Assembly: GCF_036311985.1 (NCBI RefSeq)
Contig: NZ_JAZDCJ010000055.1
DNA length: 7,039 bases
DNA from: JAZDCJ01 sp036311985
GTDB taxonomy: Bacteria; Actinomycetota; Actinomycetes; Actinomycetales; Micrococcaceae
Reading direction: 5' to 3' (one strand)
Made by a program: the position numbers and the translations under genes. The notes under the pieces were generated by a model. That model saw only the letters and a program-made list of their open reading frames with translations. It ran no database searches and was not told the origin of the DNA. Shown piece by piece: positions 5,167 through 7,039 of this stretch (positions within the stretch are counted from its first letter, which is position 1; each line of letters starts with the position of its first letter).

Positions 5167-6108
5167 CTATGCGGCGAGTGCGACGCCGGAGCGGGCGCCG
5201 AGCGCGGGGGCGTCGCTGCGGATGGAGTTGGCCTGGGCGAGGACCTGTTCCGGTGTGAGGCCGGCCTCGGCGGAGCGCCGGGCCATGACGGCCATCCGGT
5301 CGGCGAGCTCGTTGCCGGCGTCGCCGTTGTGCCCCTTGACCCACTCCACGCGAAGGGGGAGTCCCTTCATCTGGTGGAAGATCGCATCAACGATCGCGAG
5401 GCTGCGTAGCGTTGCCCGCTCGGGTGCCCATCCCGGGTGCTGGAGCATGCGGACGGCGAGCTGGCTGTCGGAGCGGACCGTGAAGGCGCACGACTCGTTG
5501 CTCGGGCACGGAACATGGGCCACGGCCTCCTTTAGGGCGAACAGGATGGCCCGCAGCTCCGCTTCGAGGACGTCCCTGCCGCGGCATGCTTGGTGGCCGA
5601 GCCGAGGAAGGATCCCGTGGCCGAAGTCGATCGCCCACCCTTGGCCCGTCCAGCCCCGCGTGCCGGCGGAAGCGTCGGTCGAGACGATGACGTCTCGGTA
5701 GCACGCGGTGATCGCCGCGGCAATGGCGGCCTCGTTCGCGGCGACTCCCACCTGGGGCGGGAAGAAGTTGGACACGACGAAACCGCGGGCGGTGAGTGCC
5801 TTGCCGATGCCGAGGCGCTCGAGGAGGCCGCCCTCATCGCAGTAGACGACCTCGGCGGCGTTGCGGCGGATGGCGCGGATGGCCTTGTCCAACTGCTGGT
5901 GAAGCCGGCCGAAGTGTGGTCCCATGTCCTCCTCGACGACCCGCCCTGTGCGAGTTGCGATGAGATTGCCGCCGACCGCGAGCGCGACGGACCAGAACGC
6001 CAGACCGCGTCGGCTGCCGACGCTGATGGCGATGCCGTCGCGGGATGCCACTTCCCGGAAGGCCGGGATGTACCGGTGGGCGGGTGGAGCGGGAATCGGG
6101 TGCTGCAT
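5167..6108 (-). CDS. RNase HI-like protein with a second degenerate RNase H-like half
   Basis: This 313-residue protein is predicted to cleave RNA in RNA-DNA hybrids. The C-terminal half (about 138-280) has all RNase HI landmarks: VSTDAS (D145), LEAELRAIL (E184), VRSDSQLA (D214), WVKGH (H260) and GNELAD (D270). The N-terminal half (about 24-125) has the same apparent layout, GIAISVGSRRGLAFWSV through a helix to VVYCDEGGLLERLG. It lacks the first catalytic acid and the ELxA glutamate, so it looks like a worn duplicate, an inference from eye alignment. The ATG at 6106-6108 is chosen because AGGAGG (6114-6119) sits five bases before it. An in-frame ATG at 6163-6165 has no ribosome site. The usual RNase HI is near 155 residues, so this is about double. 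It might serve plasmid, phage-related or R-loop functions; genuine housekeeping RNase H is less likely in this setting. Confidence 0.85.
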   Translation of the reverse strand: MQHPIPAPPAHRYIPAFREVASRDGIAISVGSRRGLAFWSVALAVGGNLIATRTGRVVEEDMGPHFGRLHQQLDKAIRAIRRNAAEVVYCDEGGLLERLGIGKALTARGFVVSNFFPPQVGVAANEAAIAAAITACYRDVIVSTDASAGTRGWTGQGWAIDFGHGILPRLGHQACRGRDVLEAELRAILFALKEAVAHVPCPSNESCAFTVRSDSQLAVRMLQHPGWAPERATLRSLAIVDAIFHQMKGLPLRVEWVKGHNGDAGNELADRMAVMARRSAEAGLTPEQVLAQANSIRSDAPALGARSGVALAA

Positions 6109-6344
6109 GACTGCCTCCTCGTGTAGCTGGAACTCGGTCGCCGGTGCCTCCTTCGCTCGATGCATCGGTTGCCGAGAACACTAGGAGCGGGTACTGACAG
6201 TTTCGCTGGATTCTCGGCGTACTCAGTATCAGTAAGCGCCTCTAGGCGACTTCATGGCTTCGGTAGCGAAGCCGGAGGGGCCTTGCTCCCTGGCGCGAAA
6301 GTCACGGTTGGACCCTATGAGCCGTTCAGTCCTAGCCTTGCTTC
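6109..6344. other. Divergent intergenic region
   Basis: This 236-bp stretch lies between the minus-strand RNase H gene and the plus-strand nuclease remnant, and must hold both upstream regions. It is visibly less GC-rich than the rest of the window. A perfect hairpin, GGCTTCG-GTAG-CGAAGCC, lies at 6256-6273. A weak one, CGCC-TCTA-GGCG, is at 6237-6248. TACTGA (6192-6197) and two overlapping TCAGTA copies (6223-6234) form a loose inverted set. For the minus strand, TAGTGT at 6177-6182 is a possible -10 without a clear -35. No convincing small gene was seen. Confidence 0.5.
6308..6338 (+). promoter_or_regulatory. Possible leaderless promoter of the nuclease remnant
   Basis: TTGGAC (6308-6313) and TAGCCT (6333-6338) could be -35 and -10 boxes, with a long 19-base spacer. 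The -10 lies six bases before the ATG at 6345, the same geometry as the HTH-VWA promoter. No Shine-Dalgarno sequence precedes this ATG, which fits a leaderless transcript. The wide spacer keeps confidence low. Confidence 0.35.
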
Positions 6345-6530
6345 ATGTCGCAAAAGTCTGCGGAGACGCAACCTCACACAGCTCGGTTTTCGCTGAGCAT
6401 CACTCAGGCAATGAAGAAGCAGCTTGCAGACCTCCTCGGAAGTCTAGATGCGCAACGGCTCACGCTCGACGCCGTCAATGCCATCAATGAGGAGCCGGGA
6501 GTTTACCAACTGGGACTGCTGCACGGTTAG
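6345..6530 (+). pseudogene. Truncated N-terminus of a GIY-YIG (Eco29kI-like) nuclease
   Basis: Only 61 codons remain before a TAG at 6528-6530. The residues SLSITQAMKKQLADLLGSL, then LTLDAVNAI and EEPGVYQLGLLHG look like the start of Eco29kI-family restriction nucleases. In those, a GVYQL-type segment is the first half of the GIY-YIG motif and a VYVGK-type second half follows soon after. Here that second half and the catalytic Arg and Glu are missing, because the reading frame runs into insertion-sequence DNA. The protein cannot be an active nuclease as it stands. The remainder may lie beyond the insertion sequence, outside the window. Base composition is less GC-rich than the neighbours, which suggests transfer. 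A short standalone protein is possible but less likely. Family assignment rests on a short match. Confidence 0.55.
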
Positions 6531-7039
6531 GTGACAGGTTCTAGTCACGCCGCCAGTGCGACGGTCGTGTTCATGATGGTCTCGAACTCGATGGGCGTCA
6601 AACGACCCAGGCGTGCCTGACGGCGTCGCCGGTGATAGCTCCGCTCGATCCAGGTGACGATCGCGATGCGCAGCTGCTCGCGAGTGGTCCAGGAGCGGCG
6701 GTCGAGGACGTTCTTCTGGAGCAGCGCGAAGAAGCTTTCCATGGCGGCGTTGTCCCCGCTCGATCCGACTCTGCCCATGCTCCCGACCATGCGGTGAAGG
6801 GCAAGAGCGCGCAGGAACTTCCTGCTCCGAAATTGACTGCCCCTGTCGCTGTGCACGATGCAGCCGGCGACGTCGCCGCGCATCGCGACAGCATTCTCGA
6901 GCGCCTGAACGGCCAGGCGGGACTTCATCCTCGAGTCGATCGAGTACCCCACGATCCGGCCTGAGCACGCGTCCTTGATGGCGCAACAGTAGAGCTTGCC
7001 TTCCGCGGTCCGGTGCTCCGTGATGTCCACGAGCCAGAG
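6531..7039 (-). mobile_element. IS3-family insertion sequence, one end, incomplete
   Basis: The element contains the 3' part of an IS3-type transposase gene and continues past the right edge. Its left terminus must lie between the last nuclease-like codon (about 6527) and the transposase stop at 6545, probably within GGTTAGGTGACAGGTTC. The other end, terminal inverted repeat and target duplication are not visible, so the exact boundary is uncertain by several bases. Confidence 0.7.
6545..7039 (-). CDS. IS3-family transposase, OrfB integrase core (5' end missing)
   Basis: This is the C-terminal 164 residues of a DDE transposase of the rve integrase class, which moves the insertion sequence by cutting and joining DNA ends. 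The frame is open to the window edge, reading LWLVDITEH there, so the start lies outside. The catalytic triad is visible: D of DITEH (codon 7025-7027), D of VHSDRGSQF 59 residues later, and E of AAMESFF after exactly 35 more residues, the D(35)E spacing of IS3 elements. The motifs IVGYS, GSMGRVGSSGDNAAMESFFALLQ and LTPIEFE near the C-terminus are typical of this group. No frameshift or stop is seen in the visible part, so the copy may be active. In IS3 elements OrfB is usually made by frameshifting from OrfA, which would lie further right. Confidence 0.93.
   Translation of the reverse strand, partial: LWLVDITEHRTAEGKLYCCAIKDACSGRIVGYSIDSRMKSRLAVQALENAVAMRGDVAGCIVHSDRGSQFRSRKFLRALALHRMVGSMGRVGSSGDNAAMESFFALLQKNVLDRRSWTTREQLRIAIVTWIERSYHRRRRQARLGRLTPIEFETIMNTTVALAA

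Noticed and set aside
2249..6108. Canonical Thoeris or SIR2-Argonaute system
   Set aside because: No TIR-domain or Argonaute gene lies in the window, and the N-terminal domain does not replace either.
6109..6165. Earlier in-frame ATG for the RNase H gene at 6163-6165
   Set aside because: No ribosome site precedes it, while AGGAGG lies five bases before the ATG at 6106-6108.
1..7039. CRISPR arrays, tRNA or rRNA genes
   Set aside because: No regularly spaced direct repeats and no tRNA cloverleaf or rRNA-like sequence were seen on either strand.

Overview
The window is high-GC DNA, probably from an actinobacterium and possibly Micrococcales-like. The evidence is G/C-ending codons in every gene, AGGAGG-type ribosome sites, two starts that look leaderless, and an IS3-family transposase of a type common in actinobacteria. 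The genus cannot be named from sequence alone. Every complete gene lies on the minus strand, so transcription runs from high to low coordinates. One broken gene lies on the plus strand at the right.

Right edge (about 6160-7039): a truncated IS3-family insertion sequence runs out of the window. It abuts the first 61 codons of a plus-strand gene that resembles the N-terminus of a GIY-YIG (Eco29kI-like) nuclease, and seems to have broken it. Base composition around this remnant is visibly less GC-rich than elsewhere. About 180 bp of divergent upstream DNA with a small hairpin separates it from the minus-strand cluster.

Middle (2249-6108): the order of transcription is as follows. First is an RNase HI-like protein with a full DEDD set and a second, apparently degenerate RNase H-like half. 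Next is a two-gene unit, a small helix-turn-helix protein overlapping a von Willebrand A (VWA) protein by ATGA. This unit has its own promoter, whose -10 box lies six bases before the ATG and whose -35 box overlaps a perfect palindrome; a strong hairpin terminator follows it. Last is a 558-residue protein with a macro-like N-terminal domain and a SIR2 NADase-like domain. SIR2 domains of this kind are known anti-phage effectors, so this stretch reads as an accessory or defence-type cluster. That reading is inference.

Left (1-2144): a 340-residue DNA-binding protein joins a sigma-70 region 4-like helix-turn-helix to two repeats that resemble homing-endonuclease-associated repeats. It ends in a strong terminator hairpin. 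Then comes a clear QorB-type NAD(P)H:quinone oxidoreductase, probably ordinary host metabolism, with two inverted repeats in its upstream region. The first 74 bases hold a striking tract that is almost pure C on the plus strand; it may be a sequencing or assembly artefact.

The best candidates for something undescribed are the macro-like/SIR2 fusion and its neighbours, followed by the autoregulation-like promoter of the HTH-VWA pair.
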